Source: Phyllobacterium myrsinacearum (GTDB taxonomy: Bacteria > Pseudomonadota > Alphaproteobacteria > Rhizobiales > Rhizobiaceae). From it: a stretch of 64,000 nucleotides of DNA. The position numbers and the translations under genes were made by a program. Within the stretch, counting starts at the first letter, position 1; each line of letters opens with the position of its first letter. Shown here in pieces: positions 1 to 10,071 of this stretch. The notes beneath the pieces are model-generated. The model saw only the letters and a list, made by a program, of their open reading frames with translations, was not told the DNA's origin and did not search any database. Where the stretch lies: positions 1 to 64,000 of the forward strand of contig NZ_JACGXN010000007.1 in the NCBI RefSeq assembly GCF_014138285.1. Direction: 5' to 3'.

Positions 1-2
1 TC

Positions 3-77
3 GGCGACATCTGCAATCTCTACAAACCCGAAGAATGCTGGAATTACTTCAAGGCTGCAGGATATGCACCACATTAA
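3..77 (+). mobile_element. 3' end of an IS630-type transposase gene (partial)
   Basis: An open frame enters from the left edge and ends at TAA 75-77. The last 24 residues contain ECWNYFKAAGY, which resembles the usual C-terminus of IS630-family transposases (EC-NYF--AGY). Only this tail is visible, so intactness cannot be judged. No terminal inverted repeat could be assigned in the following 190 bp because the other end lies outside the window. The family call is from memory of the C-terminal motif. Confidence 0.55.
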
Positions 78-266
78 CGGCGCGACGCTCTAAGCTCTTT
101 TTTCCTGCAAAAACACTTGCGGTTAAAGTAACATCTGAAAAGAGCCAAAGGTCGTTGCCTTAAGGCTCCCGCATAAATGCATTGCTGCGTTGCACAAAAA
201 TCATTTGTGAAACCTTTCCGGACTAGGCAGCATCATTCTTTACTCCAGCACTGATGGTAGCCGTCC

Positions 267-1478
267 ATGCCCTTGCCGATTCTCGCCCTTGCCATTGCTT
301 CCTTTTGCATTGGCACAACTGAATTCGTGATCATGGGGCTTTTGCCCGAGGTCGCGGCCGATCTACAGGTCAGTATTCCCCATGCAGGCCTGCTGGTGAC
401 TGGCTATGCACTGGGTGTTGTTATCGGCGCACCCATCATTGCCATTGCGACAGCGTCGCTGCCGCGCAAGCCGGTTCTCATTGGCCTCGCGATGCTGTTC
501 GTCATCGGTAATCTGTTCTGCGCTATCGCTCCCAATTACTGGATGCTGATGATCGCCCGCGTGGTTACGGCTTTCGGCCACGGCGCTTTCTTCGGTATCG
601 GCTCTGTGGTCGCTGCCAGCCTCGTGCCGCGCCACAAGCGCGCCAGCGCCATTGCGCTGATGTTTGCAGGACTGACGCTCGCCAACATTCTCGGCGTGCC
701 GGCGGGAACTGCTCTGGGTGAGATCTACGGCTGGCGCTCGACTTTCTATGCCGTCGTTGCCATCGGCGTGGCTGCAGTCATTGCCATTGCACTGCTTGTC
801 CCTGCCGCCAAGGAAGAAGAGAAGGGTGGTGGCATTCTCAGCGAGATCAAGGTTCTCGGTAAATTGCAGGTCTGGCTTGCGATGCTGATCTCGGCGCTTG
901 CGTCCGGCAGCCTCTTTGCCGTCTTTACCTATATCAAGCCGATTCTTACCGATGTCTCCGGTCTGTCCACTTCGTCGGTCACGTGGGTTCTCCTGCTGTT
1001 TGGTGCGGGTATGACGATCGGCAATGTCATTGGCGGCAAACTTGCCGACTGGAAGCTAATGCCCACCGTTATCGGCACATTGGTCACTGTGGTCTTCACT
1101 CATGCCCTGCTTGCCGAAGTCAGTGGTACGGCGGTGGCAGCGATTGCCGTGGTGTTCCTCTGGGGTGTCCTGACCTTCGTCATTGTACCGCCATTGCAGA
1201 TGCGAGTCGTCGAGACAGCCAGCGAGGCGCCGAATCTGGCCGCCACGCTCAACCAGGGCGCGTTCAATGCGGGTAACGCCGCGGGCGCATGGGTTGGCGG
1301 TGCGGCGCTCACATGGGGTGTGTCCTATCAGAATCTTCCCTTCGTGGGTGCGGTATTGGCTTTGCTTGGGCTCGGTGTGGCTGTCTGGTCGTTGTTGCTC
1401 GACCGCAGGGCACAGCGCAGGCAGTTTAATTCCAACGAGGGCGAACGCCTCAGTCTGGAGCCTCTCGCTGGCATCTAG
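267..1478 (+). CDS. MFS transporter, DHA1/AraJ-like
   Basis: A 403-residue hydrophobic protein with about 12 predicted membrane segments, the normal size for a major facilitator family drug:H+ or sugar efflux permease. The N-terminus carries FCIGTTEFVIMGLLPEVA (residues 13-30), a signature of the AraJ/PbuE/NepI-like DHA1 subgroup. The loop between helices 2 and 3 has the basic LPRKPV motif, and GVPAGTALGEIYGWRSTF (about 142-159) is the antiporter motif C region with the following helix. It stands alone, starting about 190 bp after the transposase tail and followed by a hairpin at 1501-1538. The substrate cannot be inferred. The ribosome-binding site is weak, so the start is only the most likely one. 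Confidence 0.85.
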   Translation: MPLPILALAIASFCIGTTEFVIMGLLPEVAADLQVSIPHAGLLVTGYALGVVIGAPIIAIATASLPRKPVLIGLAMLFVIGNLFCAIAPNYWMLMIARVVTAFGHGAFFGIGSVVAASLVPRHKRASAIALMFAGLTLANILGVPAGTALGEIYGWRSTFYAVVAIGVAAVIAIALLVPAAKEEEKGGGILSEIKVLGKLQVWLAMLISALASGSLFAVFTYIKPILTDVSGLSTSSVTWVLLLFGAGMTIGNVIGGKLADWKLMPTVIGTLVTVVFTHALLAEVSGTAVAAIAVVFLWGVLTFVIVPPLQMRVVETASEAPNLAATLNQGAFNAGNAAGAWVGGAALTWGVSYQNLPFVGAVLALLGLGVAVWSLLLDRRAQRRQFNSNEGERLSLEPLAGI

Positions 1479-1500
1479 GCGGCTCGTTAATCTTGAGTCA

Positions 1501-1538
1501 AAAAAGCAGCATTTGTGCTCTGGCACAGGTGCTGTTTT
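1501..1538 (+). terminator. Hairpin downstream of the MFS gene
   Basis: A two-tier hairpin: AGCAGCA pairs with TGCTGTT, with an inner TGTGC/GCACA stem and a TCTG loop. A-run on the left and T-run on the right make it plausible as a terminator on either strand. It lies 22 bp after the MFS stop codon and separates that gene from the nuo operon. Confidence 0.6.
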
Positions 1539-1919
1539 GACGCGCGCGGCATATCTGTGGTTTGCTCTAAATCGGTTATAGGACCGAATGTCGCAGTTCT
1601 GAAATCCACGTCGCGAACGAACAGCGCGGCAAGTCACATTAATATCATTCTAAAAAGCGATTCAGGCATGTTTTGTTGATGAAATCAGCTCATAACCTCG
1701 ATTTTTGTGGCTTTTTGGCAATTGGCGTCAATAAATGACAGTACATAAGTGGAACCGGAGGGACGATTGTTGCACTTGCGCGCATGACGCTAACGCGCTA
1801 ACCCTCGCCGCATCGTACCGGTGTCAATGCTGGTGCGGTCTGTCGCGTATTGGTGGCAGTCATGTGCATAACATGGCATTCTTGTCAGCCTGAGTTCACA
1901 AGGCGGAAAAAGTCGGATC
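1539..1919 (+). promoter_or_regulatory. Leader/promoter region of the nuo operon
   Basis: About 380 bp without a convincing gene, immediately upstream of nuoA, the first gene of a 14-subunit operon, so the main nuo promoter should lie here. I could not assign -35/-10 boxes with confidence. AAGGCGG at about 1900-1906 is the probable ribosome-binding region for nuoA. No tRNA or riboswitch-like structure was recognised. Confidence 0.4.
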
Positions 1920-2285
1920 ATGAACGAGCTTTTAAGTTCCTACCTGCCCATCGTTATCTTCATCGGGGTAGCGCTGGTAATCGGTTTGGCACTGTTGGTT
2001 GCGCCTTTCCTGGTCGCATACAAGTCGCCAGACCCGGAAAAATTGTCGGCCTATGAGTGCGGTTTCAACGCATTCGATGATGCCCGTATGAAATTTGATG
2101 TCCGCTTCTATCTTGTCTCGATTCTGTTCATCATCTTCGATCTGGAAGTAGCCTTTCTCTTTCCGTGGGCCGTGGCCTTCAGCAAGATCGGCTGGTTCGG
2201 TTTCTGGTCGATGATGATTTTCCTCGGCGTTCTGACAATCGGCTTTATTTATGAGTGGAGAAAGGGAGCGCTGGAATGGGATTGA
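1920..2285 (+). CDS. nuoA: NADH-quinone oxidoreductase subunit A
   Basis: A 121-residue membrane subunit of respiratory complex I (ND3/Nqo7 family). Three membrane segments are visible at roughly residues 8-32, 61-84 and 95-112. The long loop after helix 1 holds YECGF with Cys47, the equivalent of the conserved ND3 loop cysteine that moves near the quinone channel, and FDLE at 73-76 is the conserved acidic motif of helix 2. Length and motifs match the family. First gene of the nuo operon; its 3' end overlaps nuoB by 10 nt, suggesting translational coupling. Confidence 0.98.
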   Translation: MNELLSSYLPIVIFIGVALVIGLALLVAPFLVAYKSPDPEKLSAYECGFNAFDDARMKFDVRFYLVSILFIIFDLEVAFLFPWAVAFSKIGWFGFWSMMIFLGVLTIGFIYEWRKGALEWD

Positions 2286-2857
2286 CCGACAGCAACACCA
2301 CCCTCGTTGCACCGAAACCCAAGGGCATTCTTGATCCCAGCACGGGCAAGCCTATCGGTTCCAATGATGCGTTTTTCGGCGAGATCAACAATGAACTTGC
2401 TGATAAGGGATTTCTCGTCACATCCGCTGATGCGCTGGTTACCTGGGCGCGCACCGGTTCGCTGATGTGGATGACCTTCGGCCTTGCCTGCTGCGCGGTC
2501 GAAATGATGCATACGTCCATGCCGCGTTATGATGGCGAACGTTTTGGTTTTGCGCCGCGCGCATCACCGCGTCAGTCGGACGTGATGATTGTTGCCGGTA
2601 CGCTGACGAACAAGATGGCTCCGGCGCTGCGCAAGGTCTACGACCAGATGCCTGAGCCGCGCTACGTCATTTCCATGGGCTCCTGTGCCAATGGCGGCGG
2701 TTATTATCATTATTCCTATTCGGTGGTGCGTGGCTGTGACCGGGTTGTGCCGGTGGATATTTACGTGCCGGGCTGCCCGCCCACGGCCGAAGCGCTGCTT
2801 TATGGTGTTCTGATGCTGCAGAAGAAAATCCGCCGCACCGGCACGATCGAGCGATAG
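2276..2857 (+). CDS. nuoB: NADH-quinone oxidoreductase subunit B (N2 cluster)
   Basis: A 193-residue peripheral-arm subunit that carries the terminal iron-sulfur cluster N2, which passes electrons to ubiquinone. The four ligands are visible: the tandem Cys72-Cys73 in [10 protein letters not shown], Cys137 in [10 protein letters not shown] and Cys167 in [11 protein letters not shown]. The ATG at 2276 is chosen over one 21 nt upstream because it gives the usual MGLT-type N-terminus of rhizobial/Brucella NuoB; the start lies within the end of nuoA. Nothing unusual. Confidence 0.98.
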   Translation: MGLTDSNTTLVAPKPKGILDPSTGKPIGSNDAFFGEINNELADKGFLVTSADALVTWARTGSLMWMTFGLACCAVEMMHTSMPRYDGERFGFAPRASPRQSDVMIVAGTLTNKMAPALRKVYDQMPEPRYVISMGSCANGGGYYHYSYSVVRGCDRVVPVDIYVPGCPPTAEALLYGVLMLQKKIRRTGTIER

Positions 2858-2866
2858 GAGAGAGCG

Positions 2867-3475
2867 ATGTTTGAAGAAGCATTGAATGAACTCTCCGGCT
2901 ATGTCAGGGAAAAGCTCGGCACATCGCTGAAATCTGCGGCGCTGGCCTATGGCGACCTGAGCGTTGAAGTCGATGCCACGAAACTGCTGGATGTCCTGAC
3001 CTTTCTGCGTGACGATGTGCAGTGCCAGTTTATCTCGCTGATCGATATCAGCGGCGTGGACTATCCATCACGCACGCACCGCTTTGACGTGGTCTATCAT
3101 CTTCTGTCCCCACGCCAGAACCTGCGCATCCGCGTCAAGGTTGCCACGGACGAGGACACGCCTGTACCGTCGGCAACTCCGGTTTACCCTGGTGCCGACT
3201 GGTACGAGCGCGAGACCTATGACCTCTACGGTGTACTCTTCTCGGGCCACCCGGATTTGCGCCGCATCCTGACCGACTATGGTTTTGAAGGCCATCCGCT
3301 GCGCAAGGACTTCCCGCTGACAGGCTTCGTTGAGGTCCGTTATGATGACGAGGTCAAGCGTGTGGTGTACGAGCCCGTCGAACTGCGTCAGGAATTCCGT
3401 AATTTCGACTTCCAGTCGCCATGGGAAGGCACGGATTATGTGCTGCCGGGTGATGAGAAAGCCAAAGCGAATTGA
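2867..3475 (+). CDS. nuoC: NADH-quinone oxidoreductase subunit C
   Basis: A 202-residue peripheral-arm subunit (30 kDa/Nqo5 family) with no cofactor, packing against NuoD and NuoB. The family signature is at residues 113-151: [11 protein letters not shown] followed by GHPDLRRIL and the GHPLRKDFP motif. It is a separate gene, not the nuoCD fusion of enterobacteria. Starts 9 nt after nuoB behind GGAGAG. Confidence 0.98.
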   Translation: MFEEALNELSGYVREKLGTSLKSAALAYGDLSVEVDATKLLDVLTFLRDDVQCQFISLIDISGVDYPSRTHRFDVVYHLLSPRQNLRIRVKVATDEDTPVPSATPVYPGADWYERETYDLYGVLFSGHPDLRRILTDYGFEGHPLRKDFPLTGFVEVRYDDEVKRVVYEPVELRQEFRNFDFQSPWEGTDYVLPGDEKAKAN

Positions 3476-3517
3476 GTGCGTGCGAATACAGACGTGTAAG
3501 ACGCCAGGAAGCGAACA

Positions 3518-4708
3518 ATGACTGAACACAGCGTCCGCAACTTTAACATTAACTTCGGTCCGCAACATCCTGCGGCACACGGCGTTTTGCGCCTTGTGCT
3601 GGAATTGGATGGCGAGGTGGTTGCCCGCGTTGACCCGCATATCGGTCTTCTGCATCGCGGCACTGAGAAGCTGATGGAAGCCAAGACCTATCTGCAGGCC
3701 GTGCCCTATCTCGACCGCCTCGACTACGTGGCGCCGATGAATCAGGAACATGCCTATGCGCTGGCTGTCGAGCGTCTGCTCGGTATCGAAGTACCGAAGC
3801 GCGGCCAGCTGATCCGCGTGCTTTTTTCGGAAATCGGCCGCATCCTGTCGCATCTGCTCAACGTGACGACGCAGGCCATGGACGTTGGTGCCCTGACGCC
3901 GCCGCTCTGGGGCTTCGAAGAGCGCGAAAAGCTGATGGTATTCTACGAGCGCGCTTGCGGTGCCCGTATGCACGCCGCTTACTTCCGTCCCGGTGGTGTG
4001 CATCAGGATCTCCCCGACAAACTCGTCGAGGATATCGGCAAATGGTGCGATCCTTTCCTGCAAACCGTCAAGAATCTCGACGACCTGATAACGCCGAACC
4101 GTATTTTCAAACAGCGTAACGTCGATATCGGCGTCGTAACGCTGGAAGACGCATGGGCGTGGGGTTTCTCCGGCGTCATGGTGCGTGGATCGGGCGCTGC
4201 ATGGGATTTGCGCAAGTCGCAGCCCTATGAATGCTATTCCGAAATGGAGTTTGATGTTCCGATCGGCAAGAACGGCGATTGTTACGATCGTTATCTGATC
4301 CGCATGGAAGAAATGCGCCAGTCGGTCCGCATCATGCGCCAATGCGTGGATCTCCTGCTCGGCAAGGAGCGGGTAGGACCGGTTTCCAATATGTCCGCCA
4401 AGATCGTCCCGCCGAAGCGCGGCGAGATGAAGCGGTCGATGGAAGCGTTGATCCACCACTTCAAACTCTACACCGAGGGCTATCATGTGCCCGCCGGTGA
4501 AGTTTACGCAGCTGTCGAAGCGCCGAAGGGCGAATTCGGCGTGTTCCTTGTTTCCGATGGCTCCAACAAGCCGTACCGCGTCAAGCTGCGCGCTCCGGGC
4601 TTTGCCCATCTCCAGGCCATGGATTTCCTGTGCCGTGGTCACATGCTGGCCGACGTCTCCGCTGTCCTCGGCTCGCTCGATATCGTATTTGGTGAGGTTG
4701 ATCGCTAA
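3518..4708 (+). CDS. nuoD: NADH-quinone oxidoreductase subunit D
   Basis: A 396-residue 49-kDa subunit that forms the quinone-binding cavity with NuoB and NuoH. The N-terminal GPQHPAAHG (residues 14-22) contains the His of the quinone headgroup site, and the family is distantly related to NiFe hydrogenase large subunits. The [17 protein letters not shown] region near residue 295 and the C-terminal [12 protein letters not shown] are typical. Its TAA overlaps the nuoE ATG by one base (TAATG). Confidence 0.98.
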   Translation: MTEHSVRNFNINFGPQHPAAHGVLRLVLELDGEVVARVDPHIGLLHRGTEKLMEAKTYLQAVPYLDRLDYVAPMNQEHAYALAVERLLGIEVPKRGQLIRVLFSEIGRILSHLLNVTTQAMDVGALTPPLWGFEEREKLMVFYERACGARMHAAYFRPGGVHQDLPDKLVEDIGKWCDPFLQTVKNLDDLITPNRIFKQRNVDIGVVTLEDAWAWGFSGVMVRGSGAAWDLRKSQPYECYSEMEFDVPIGKNGDCYDRYLIRMEEMRQSVRIMRQCVDLLLGKERVGPVSNMSAKIVPPKRGEMKRSMEALIHHFKLYTEGYHVPAGEVYAAVEAPKGEFGVFLVSDGSNKPYRVKLRAPGFAHLQAMDFLCRGHMLADVSAVLGSLDIVFGEVDR

Positions 4709-5892
4709 TGTCCGTCCGTCGTCTTGCAGAAGATAGCGTCCAACCAGCAGCGTTTGCGTTCAATCGCGAAAACACTGCCTGGGCCAAACTGACCATCAAG
4801 AAATATCCCAAGGGCCGTGAACAGTCGGCTGTTATTCCGCTGCTGATGCGTGCGCAGGAACAGGATGGCTGGGTTACCAGAGCTGCCATCGAGCATGTTG
4901 CCATTATGCTCGATATGCCGTTGATCCGCGTGCTGGAAGTGGCAACATTTTACACGCAGTTCCAGCTGCAGCCAGTCGGGACGCGTGCCCACATCCAGAT
5001 TTGCGGCACGACACCATGCATGCTGCGTGGCGCCGAGGACCTGAAGAAGGTCTGCCAGCACCGTATCCATCATGATCCGTTTCACACCAATGAGTCGGGC
5101 ACTTTGTCGTGGGAAGAGGTCGAGTGCCTCGGTGCCTGCGTCAACGCGCCGATGATCATGGTGTTCAAGGACACTTATGAGGATCTGACGCCGGAACGTC
5201 TCGAAGAAATCATCGATGCCTTCGAAGCCGGCAAGGGTGACACGATCACGCCCGGACCGCAGATCAACCGCCATTTCTCTGCCCCTGAAGGCGGCGCGAC
5301 ATCGCTCATCGAAGGCAATGGCGCAGCCAAGCCGAAACGCGCAGCGAAAAGTGCGGCAGGCGAAAGTGCTGCCATTGCGCCGACCAATGCCGCCAAGCCT
5401 GTTACGCACGATGTAACAACCAGCGACGCAATCAGGTCACCATCGAAAGCCAAGGCATCAAAGGTCGTGGAAGATGCGGCATCGAAGCCCGCTGAACCCA
5501 CGCCGGCTGCCGCCCGCACCATCAAGAATCCGCCGATTGCTGAGGGCTCGCTGGGCGAAAAGCCGCCGGTCCAGACCATCAAGGCTCCGGCAGCTCAATC
5601 TGTATCGCTGGAAGACAAGAACCGTCCGGCAGCGATCGAAAAACCAGCCGTCACGGATAATCTCGAACTGATTTCCGGCGTAAGCCCGAAGATTGCGGGC
5701 ATCCTGCACGAACTTGGCATCTATACATTTGCCCAGGTTGCCAGCTGGAAAAAGGCTGAGCGCGAATGGGTGGACGGCTACCTGAACTTCAAGGGCCGTA
5801 TCGAACGCGACGACTGGGTGAAGCAAGCCAAGGCCTTGGCCAAGGGCGGTGAAGCCGAGTACATCAAGGTTTTCGGCAAGAAGCCGAGATAA
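4708..5892 (+). CDS. nuoE: NADH-quinone oxidoreductase subunit E with C-terminal H3TH-like extension
   Basis: The 24-kDa flavoprotein-fraction subunit binding [2Fe-2S] cluster N1a. The thioredoxin-like domain occupies residues 1-180 with ligands Cys99, Cys104, Cys140 and Cys144. At 394 residues it is more than twice the E. coli length. Residues 200-310 are an Ala/Pro/Lys-rich, probably disordered linker, and 315-380 form a compact domain (LELISGVSPK, LGIYTFAQVASW, WVDGYLNFKGRI) resembling the helix-3-turn-helix (H3TH, COG3743-type) module known from alphaproteobacterial proteins. The same domain recurs in the protein at 7276-7869. Extended NuoE proteins are usual in rhizobia; the role of the tail is unknown to me. 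Confidence 0.95.
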   Translation: MSVRRLAEDSVQPAAFAFNRENTAWAKLTIKKYPKGREQSAVIPLLMRAQEQDGWVTRAAIEHVAIMLDMPLIRVLEVATFYTQFQLQPVGTRAHIQICGTTPCMLRGAEDLKKVCQHRIHHDPFHTNESGTLSWEEVECLGACVNAPMIMVFKDTYEDLTPERLEEIIDAFEAGKGDTITPGPQINRHFSAPEGGATSLIEGNGAAKPKRAAKSAAGESAAIAPTNAAKPVTHDVTTSDAIRSPSKAKASKVVEDAASKPAEPTPAAARTIKNPPIAEGSLGEKPPVQTIKAPAAQSVSLEDKNRPAAIEKPAVTDNLELISGVSPKIAGILHELGIYTFAQVASWKKAEREWVDGYLNFKGRIERDDWVKQAKALAKGGEAEYIKVFGKKPR

Positions 5893-5958
5893 GATCATTG
5901 GCGGAAACGATACGCGTTTTCGCTGGAGAATGGACGAAGAGAGTAGGACGGGTGCGAA

Positions 5959-7263
5959 ATGCTCGCTGACAAAGACCGCATCTTCACCAATATTTACGGC
6001 CTTTTCGACAAATCGTTGAAGGGTGCGATGTCACGCGGCTGCTGGGATGGCACCGCAGGGATCATTGCCAAGGGCCGTGACTGGATCATCAACGAGATGA
6101 AAGCCTCCGGCCTGCGCGGCCGTGGCGGCGCCGGCTTCCCGACGGGTCTGAAGTGGTCCTTCATGCCCAAGGAAAGCGATGGCCGCCCGCATTATCTCGT
6201 CATCAACGCGGATGAATCCGAGCCGGGCACCTGCAAGGACCGCGACATCATGCGTCACGATCCGCACACGCTGATCGAGGGCTGCCTGATCGCCGGTTTC
6301 GCCATGGGCGCCAACACCTGCTACATCTATGTCCGCGGCGAGTACATCCGCGAGCGTGAAGCGCTGCAGGCGGCCATTGACGAGTGCTACGACGCCAAGC
6401 TGCTCGGCAAGAACAACAAGAACGGCTGGGATTACGACATTTATGTCCATCATGGCGCCGGTGCGTATATCTGCGGCGAAGAAACCGCATTGCTGGAAAG
6501 CCTTGAAGGCAAAAAGGGCCAGCCGCGCCTGAAGCCTCCATTCCCGGCCAATATGGGTCTCTATGGCTGCCCGACAACCGTCAACAACGTTGAATCGGTT
6601 GCCGTTGCTCCGACGATCCTGCGTCGTGGCGCTGCCTGGTTCTCCGGTATCGGTCGTCCCAATAATGTCGGCACCAAGCTGTTCATGATCTCCGGCCACG
6701 TCAACCGTCCATGCACGGTCGAGGAAGCCATGGGCATCACGTTCCGTGAACTGGTCGACAAGCATGCGGGCGGTGTTCGCGGCGGCTGGGACAATCTTCT
6801 GGCCGTTATTCCTGGTGGCGCGTCCTGCCCCGTCGTTCCGGCTGCTGATATCATCGATTGCCCGATGGATTTCGATGGTCTGCGCAACGTCAAGTCGTCG
6901 TTTGGTACGGCGGCGGCGATTGTCATGGACAAGTCCACGGATATTGTTCGCGCCATTGCGCGCCTGTCCTACTTCTTCAAGCACGAGAGCTGCGGCCAGT
7001 GCACGCCCTGCCGTGAAGGCACCGGCTGGATGTGGCGCGTCATGGAACGTATGGCAGTCGGCAATGCGCAGAAGCGCGAAATCGACATGCTGCTCGACGT
7101 GACCAAGCAGATCGAAGGCCACACCATCTGCGCACTCGGCGATGCCGCTGCATGGCCGGTACAGGGTCTGATCCGGCATTTCCGTCCGGAGATCGAGCGC
7201 CGCATCGACGAGTTTACACGCAACGCTTCTTCGGCAAGCCCCGTGCTTGTTGCAGCAGAGTAG
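5959..7263 (+). CDS. nuoF: NADH-quinone oxidoreductase subunit F (FMN, NADH site)
   Basis: A 434-residue 51-kDa subunit that oxidises NADH with FMN and holds [4Fe-4S] cluster N3. The glycine-rich [10 protein letters not shown] at residues 54-63 is the nucleotide/FMN loop. The cluster ligands are Cys345, Cys348 and Cys351 in [11 protein letters not shown], plus Cys391 in TICALGD. Length is standard. The 66-bp gap after nuoE contains no gene. Confidence 0.98.
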   Translation: MLADKDRIFTNIYGLFDKSLKGAMSRGCWDGTAGIIAKGRDWIINEMKASGLRGRGGAGFPTGLKWSFMPKESDGRPHYLVINADESEPGTCKDRDIMRHDPHTLIEGCLIAGFAMGANTCYIYVRGEYIREREALQAAIDECYDAKLLGKNNKNGWDYDIYVHHGAGAYICGEETALLESLEGKKGQPRLKPPFPANMGLYGCPTTVNNVESVAVAPTILRRGAAWFSGIGRPNNVGTKLFMISGHVNRPCTVEEAMGITFRELVDKHAGGVRGGWDNLLAVIPGGASCPVVPAADIIDCPMDFDGLRNVKSSFGTAAAIVMDKSTDIVRAIARLSYFFKHESCGQCTPCREGTGWMWRVMERMAVGNAQKREIDMLLDVTKQIEGHTICALGDAAAWPVQGLIRHFRPEIERRIDEFTRNASSASPVLVAAE

Positions 7264-7275
7264 GGTTGAAGGGCC

Positions 7276-7869
7276 ATGCCGGATACCAAAACAGACAAAA
7301 AACCGGGTGCGGACTGGTCGGCAGTGATGCCGAAGCAGATCGTTCCGGCTGCCAACCTGCTGACGCCGCCCATGGGCGCGATGGCTGCGGCGTCTGTTTT
7401 GAGTCTTGGCATTGCCAGTCAGATGTGGGGTCTGTGGGCCGGCGCATTCGCCGGTGTGCTTGATGCCAACACAAAGCTGAAGCCACTGGACATATCGCCG
7501 GTGGCTGAGGCGAAGCAAATGCCAGATGTTGCTGAATTGAAGACAATCATACGCGAGAAATCGGCAGAAACTGCACTAAAGACGGTTCCTGTCAAAAAAG
7601 CCAAACCAGCTGCGGTTTCAACGGAACCGGTAAAGCCCGTTGCTATCGAAAGGCCCGTCCTATCCGATGATCTGAAACGGATTTCGGGCGTAGGTCCAAA
7701 GCTGGAACAGGTTTTGAACGGTCTTGGTATCTACACCTATGCGCAGATTGCAGCATGGTCACCGCGGGAAATTGCCTGGGTCGATGATCATCTGAAGTTT
7801 GGCGGTCGTATCGTACGGGATGAGTGGGGCAAACAATCCGCTGCCTTGGCAGGGGGAAAGCCCGTATAA
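7276..7869 (+). CDS. Complex I operon accessory protein with H3TH-like domain
   Basis: A 197-residue protein between nuoF and nuoG, 12 nt after nuoF. A hydrophobic glycine/alanine-rich stretch at residues 27-62 could be membrane-inserting or packing helices. Residues 80-125 are a Lys/Ala/Pro linker, and 128-190 are an H3TH-like domain (LKRISGVGPK, LGIYTYAQIAAW, WVDDHLKFGGRI). Aligned by hand with the NuoE tail (residues 309-380), about 39 of 72 positions are identical, so the two domains are paralogous. Genes of this kind between nuoF and nuoG are, as I recall, common in rhizobia and usually left hypothetical. I infer an accessory or assembly role in complex I from position; H3TH domains otherwise suggest nucleic-acid binding. 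Confidence 0.85.
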   Translation: MPDTKTDKKPGADWSAVMPKQIVPAANLLTPPMGAMAAASVLSLGIASQMWGLWAGAFAGVLDANTKLKPLDISPVAEAKQMPDVAELKTIIREKSAETALKTVPVKKAKPAAVSTEPVKPVAIERPVLSDDLKRISGVGPKLEQVLNGLGIYTYAQIAAWSPREIAWVDDHLKFGGRIVRDEWGKQSAALAGGKPV

Positions 7870-7972
7870 AGCCATGCTGGCTTGGATCGGCATGGAACAA
7901 TTGAAGGTATTTCAGCGGTATCGCGGGAATGCCAAATGAAAATGCGGAATGTTCCGCGAGGTTGGACAGACG

Positions 7973-10054
7973 ATGGCAAAGATCAAAGTCGACGGTAGGG
8001 AAATCGAAGTACCGGATCACTACACGCTTCTGCAGGCTGCAGAAACGGCGGGTGCCGAGGTGCCGCGGTTCTGTTTCCATGAGCGTTTGTCGATCGCCGG
8101 CAATTGCCGCATGTGTTTGATTGAAGTGAAGGGCGGGCCACCAAAGCCTGCCGCTTCCTGCGCCATGGGCGTGCGCGATCTGCGCCCGGGCCCGAATGGC
8201 GAAACACCTGAAATTTTCACCAACACGCCCATGGTCAAGAAGGCCCGCGAAGGCGTGATGGAATTTCTGCTGATCAACCACCCGCTGGATTGCCCGATCT
8301 GCGATCAGGGCGGTGAGTGCGATCTGCAGGATCAGGCGATGGTCTTTGGTATCGGTGCGTCACGCTACAAGGAAAACAAGCGCGCGGTTGAAGACAAGTA
8401 TATCGGACCGCTCGTCAAGACGGTCATGACGCGCTGCATTCACTGCACACGCTGCGTCCGCTTCACCACGGAAGTTGCCGGTATTTCCGAGCTGGGCCTG
8501 ATCGGCCGCGGCGAGGATGCCGAAATCACGACCTATCTTGAACAGGCGATGACATCGGAACTGCAGGGCAATGTGATTGACCTTTGCCCGGTCGGCGCCT
8601 TGACATCCAAGCCCTATGCCTTCCAGGCCCGTCCTTGGGAATTGACCAAGACGGAATCCATCGACGTGATGGATGCCGTGGGATCCGCCATCCGCGTTGA
8701 TACCCGTGGCCGTGAAGTGATGCGCGTTCTTCCGCGCGTCAACGAAGCGGTGAACGAGGAATGGATTTCCGACAAGACCCGCTTCATCTGGGATGGACTG
8801 CGCACGCAGCGCCTTGACCGCCCCTATGTGCGCAAGGGGGGCCGTCTGGTTCCAGCAAGCTGGCCGGAAGCTTTCGAAGCGATCAAGGCGGCCGTTGCCA
8901 AGACGACAGGTGACAGGATCGGCGCGATTGCCGGCGATCTCGCCACCGTCGAGGAAATGTACGCGCTCAAGCAGCTCGTCACATCGCTCGGCTCTGCCAA
9001 TATTGACGGACGTCAGGACGGAACGGTCCTGAACACGGCCAATGGCCGCGCTTCCTATATCTTCAATCCAAGCATTGACGGTATCGAAGACGCGGATGCC
9101 GTTCTGATCATTGGTTCCAATCCACGCTTTGAAGCATCGCTCCTCAATGCCCGTCTGCGCAAGCGCTGGCGCGCTGCCGGAATTCCGATCGCACTGATCG
9201 GCGAGCAGGCTGACCTGCGCTTCAACTACGAATATCTCGGCGCCGGTGCGGACACTCTGGCGGAACTCGCCAATGGTTCGCTGAAATTCCACGCGGTGCT
9301 GAAGAAGGCCAAGAAGCCGATCATCATCGTCGGGCAGGGCGCTCTCAGCCGTGCGGATGGCAATGCGATCCTCGGTCTCGCTGCCAAGATTGCTGCGGAC
9401 ACCGGTGCACTTGCCGATGACTGGAACGGTTTCGGCGTCATCCACACGGCTGCAAGCCGTGTCGGCGCACTCGATATCGGTTTCGTGCCGGGCGAAGGTG
9501 GCAAGTCGGTTGCTGACATGAAGGGCGCAGTTGATGTGCTGTTCCTGCTCGGTGCCGATGAGTTGAACTGGTCTGACAAGGGCAATGCTTTCACGGTCTA
9601 TATTGGCACTCATGGCGATCAGGGCGCGCACAATGCCGACGTGATCCTGCCGGGTGCGACCTATACCGAAAAGTCCGGTACCTTCGTCAATACGGAAGGC
9701 CGCGTGCAGATGACCAACCGTGCTGCCTTTGCACCCGGTAATGCCAAGGAAGATTGGGCGATCCTGCGTGCACTCTCCGATGTGCTCGGCAAGAAGCTGC
9801 CATTCGACTCGCTTGCTGCCCTGCGCGCACAACTTTATGCAGAATACCCGCACCTGGCCGTCATCGACGCCATCCAGGCGGGTGATGCTGCCGACATCAA
9901 GAAACTGGCCAATGCGTCAGGCACCGTTGAAAAGACGGCCTTCGTATCGCCGGTGCAAGACTTCTACTTGACCAACCCGATCGCCCGCGCCTCAGCCGTC
10001 ATGGCTGAATGTTCCGCGCTGGCCAAGGGCGGCTTCAAGCAGGCGGCCGAGTAG
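7973..10054 (+). CDS. nuoG: NADH-quinone oxidoreductase subunit G
   Basis: The 693-residue 75-kDa subunit carrying the electron wire of the peripheral arm. Ligands visible: Cys34, Cys45, Cys48 and Cys63 for [2Fe-2S] N1b; His103, Cys107, Cys110 and Cys116 for N5; Cys155, Cys158 and Cys161 with a later Cys in [11 protein letters not shown] for N4. The remainder is a molybdopterin-oxidoreductase-like fold without cofactor. The ATG at 7973 gives the conserved MAKIKVDG start; an in-frame start 24 nt upstream adds an unsupported extension. It follows the H3TH gene after 103 bp. Confidence 0.97.
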   Translation: MAKIKVDGREIEVPDHYTLLQAAETAGAEVPRFCFHERLSIAGNCRMCLIEVKGGPPKPAASCAMGVRDLRPGPNGETPEIFTNTPMVKKAREGVMEFLLINHPLDCPICDQGGECDLQDQAMVFGIGASRYKENKRAVEDKYIGPLVKTVMTRCIHCTRCVRFTTEVAGISELGLIGRGEDAEITTYLEQAMTSELQGNVIDLCPVGALTSKPYAFQARPWELTKTESIDVMDAVGSAIRVDTRGREVMRVLPRVNEAVNEEWISDKTRFIWDGLRTQRLDRPYVRKGGRLVPASWPEAFEAIKAAVAKTTGDRIGAIAGDLATVEEMYALKQLVTSLGSANIDGRQDGTVLNTANGRASYIFNPSIDGIEDADAVLIIGSNPRFEASLLNARLRKRWRAAGIPIALIGEQADLRFNYEYLGAGADTLAELANGSLKFHAVLKKAKKPIIIVGQGALSRADGNAILGLAAKIAADTGALADDWNGFGVIHTAASRVGALDIGFVPGEGGKSVADMKGAVDVLFLLGADELNWSDKGNAFTVYIGTHGDQGAHNADVILPGATYTEKSGTFVNTEGRVQMTNRAAFAPGNAKEDWAILRALSDVLGKKLPFDSLAALRAQLYAEYPHLAVIDAIQAGDAADIKKLANASGTVEKTAFVSPVQDFYLTNPIARASAVMAECSALAKGGFKQAAE

Positions 10055-10071
10055 GCGGGGAAGAGACTGAT

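Noticed and set aside
3068-4642. A 524-codon minus-strand open frame across nuoC and nuoD (and similar ones at 6031-7518 and 8360-9853)
   Set aside because: All run antisense to clear complex I genes with intact cofactor motifs; no domain or ribosome-binding site supports them.
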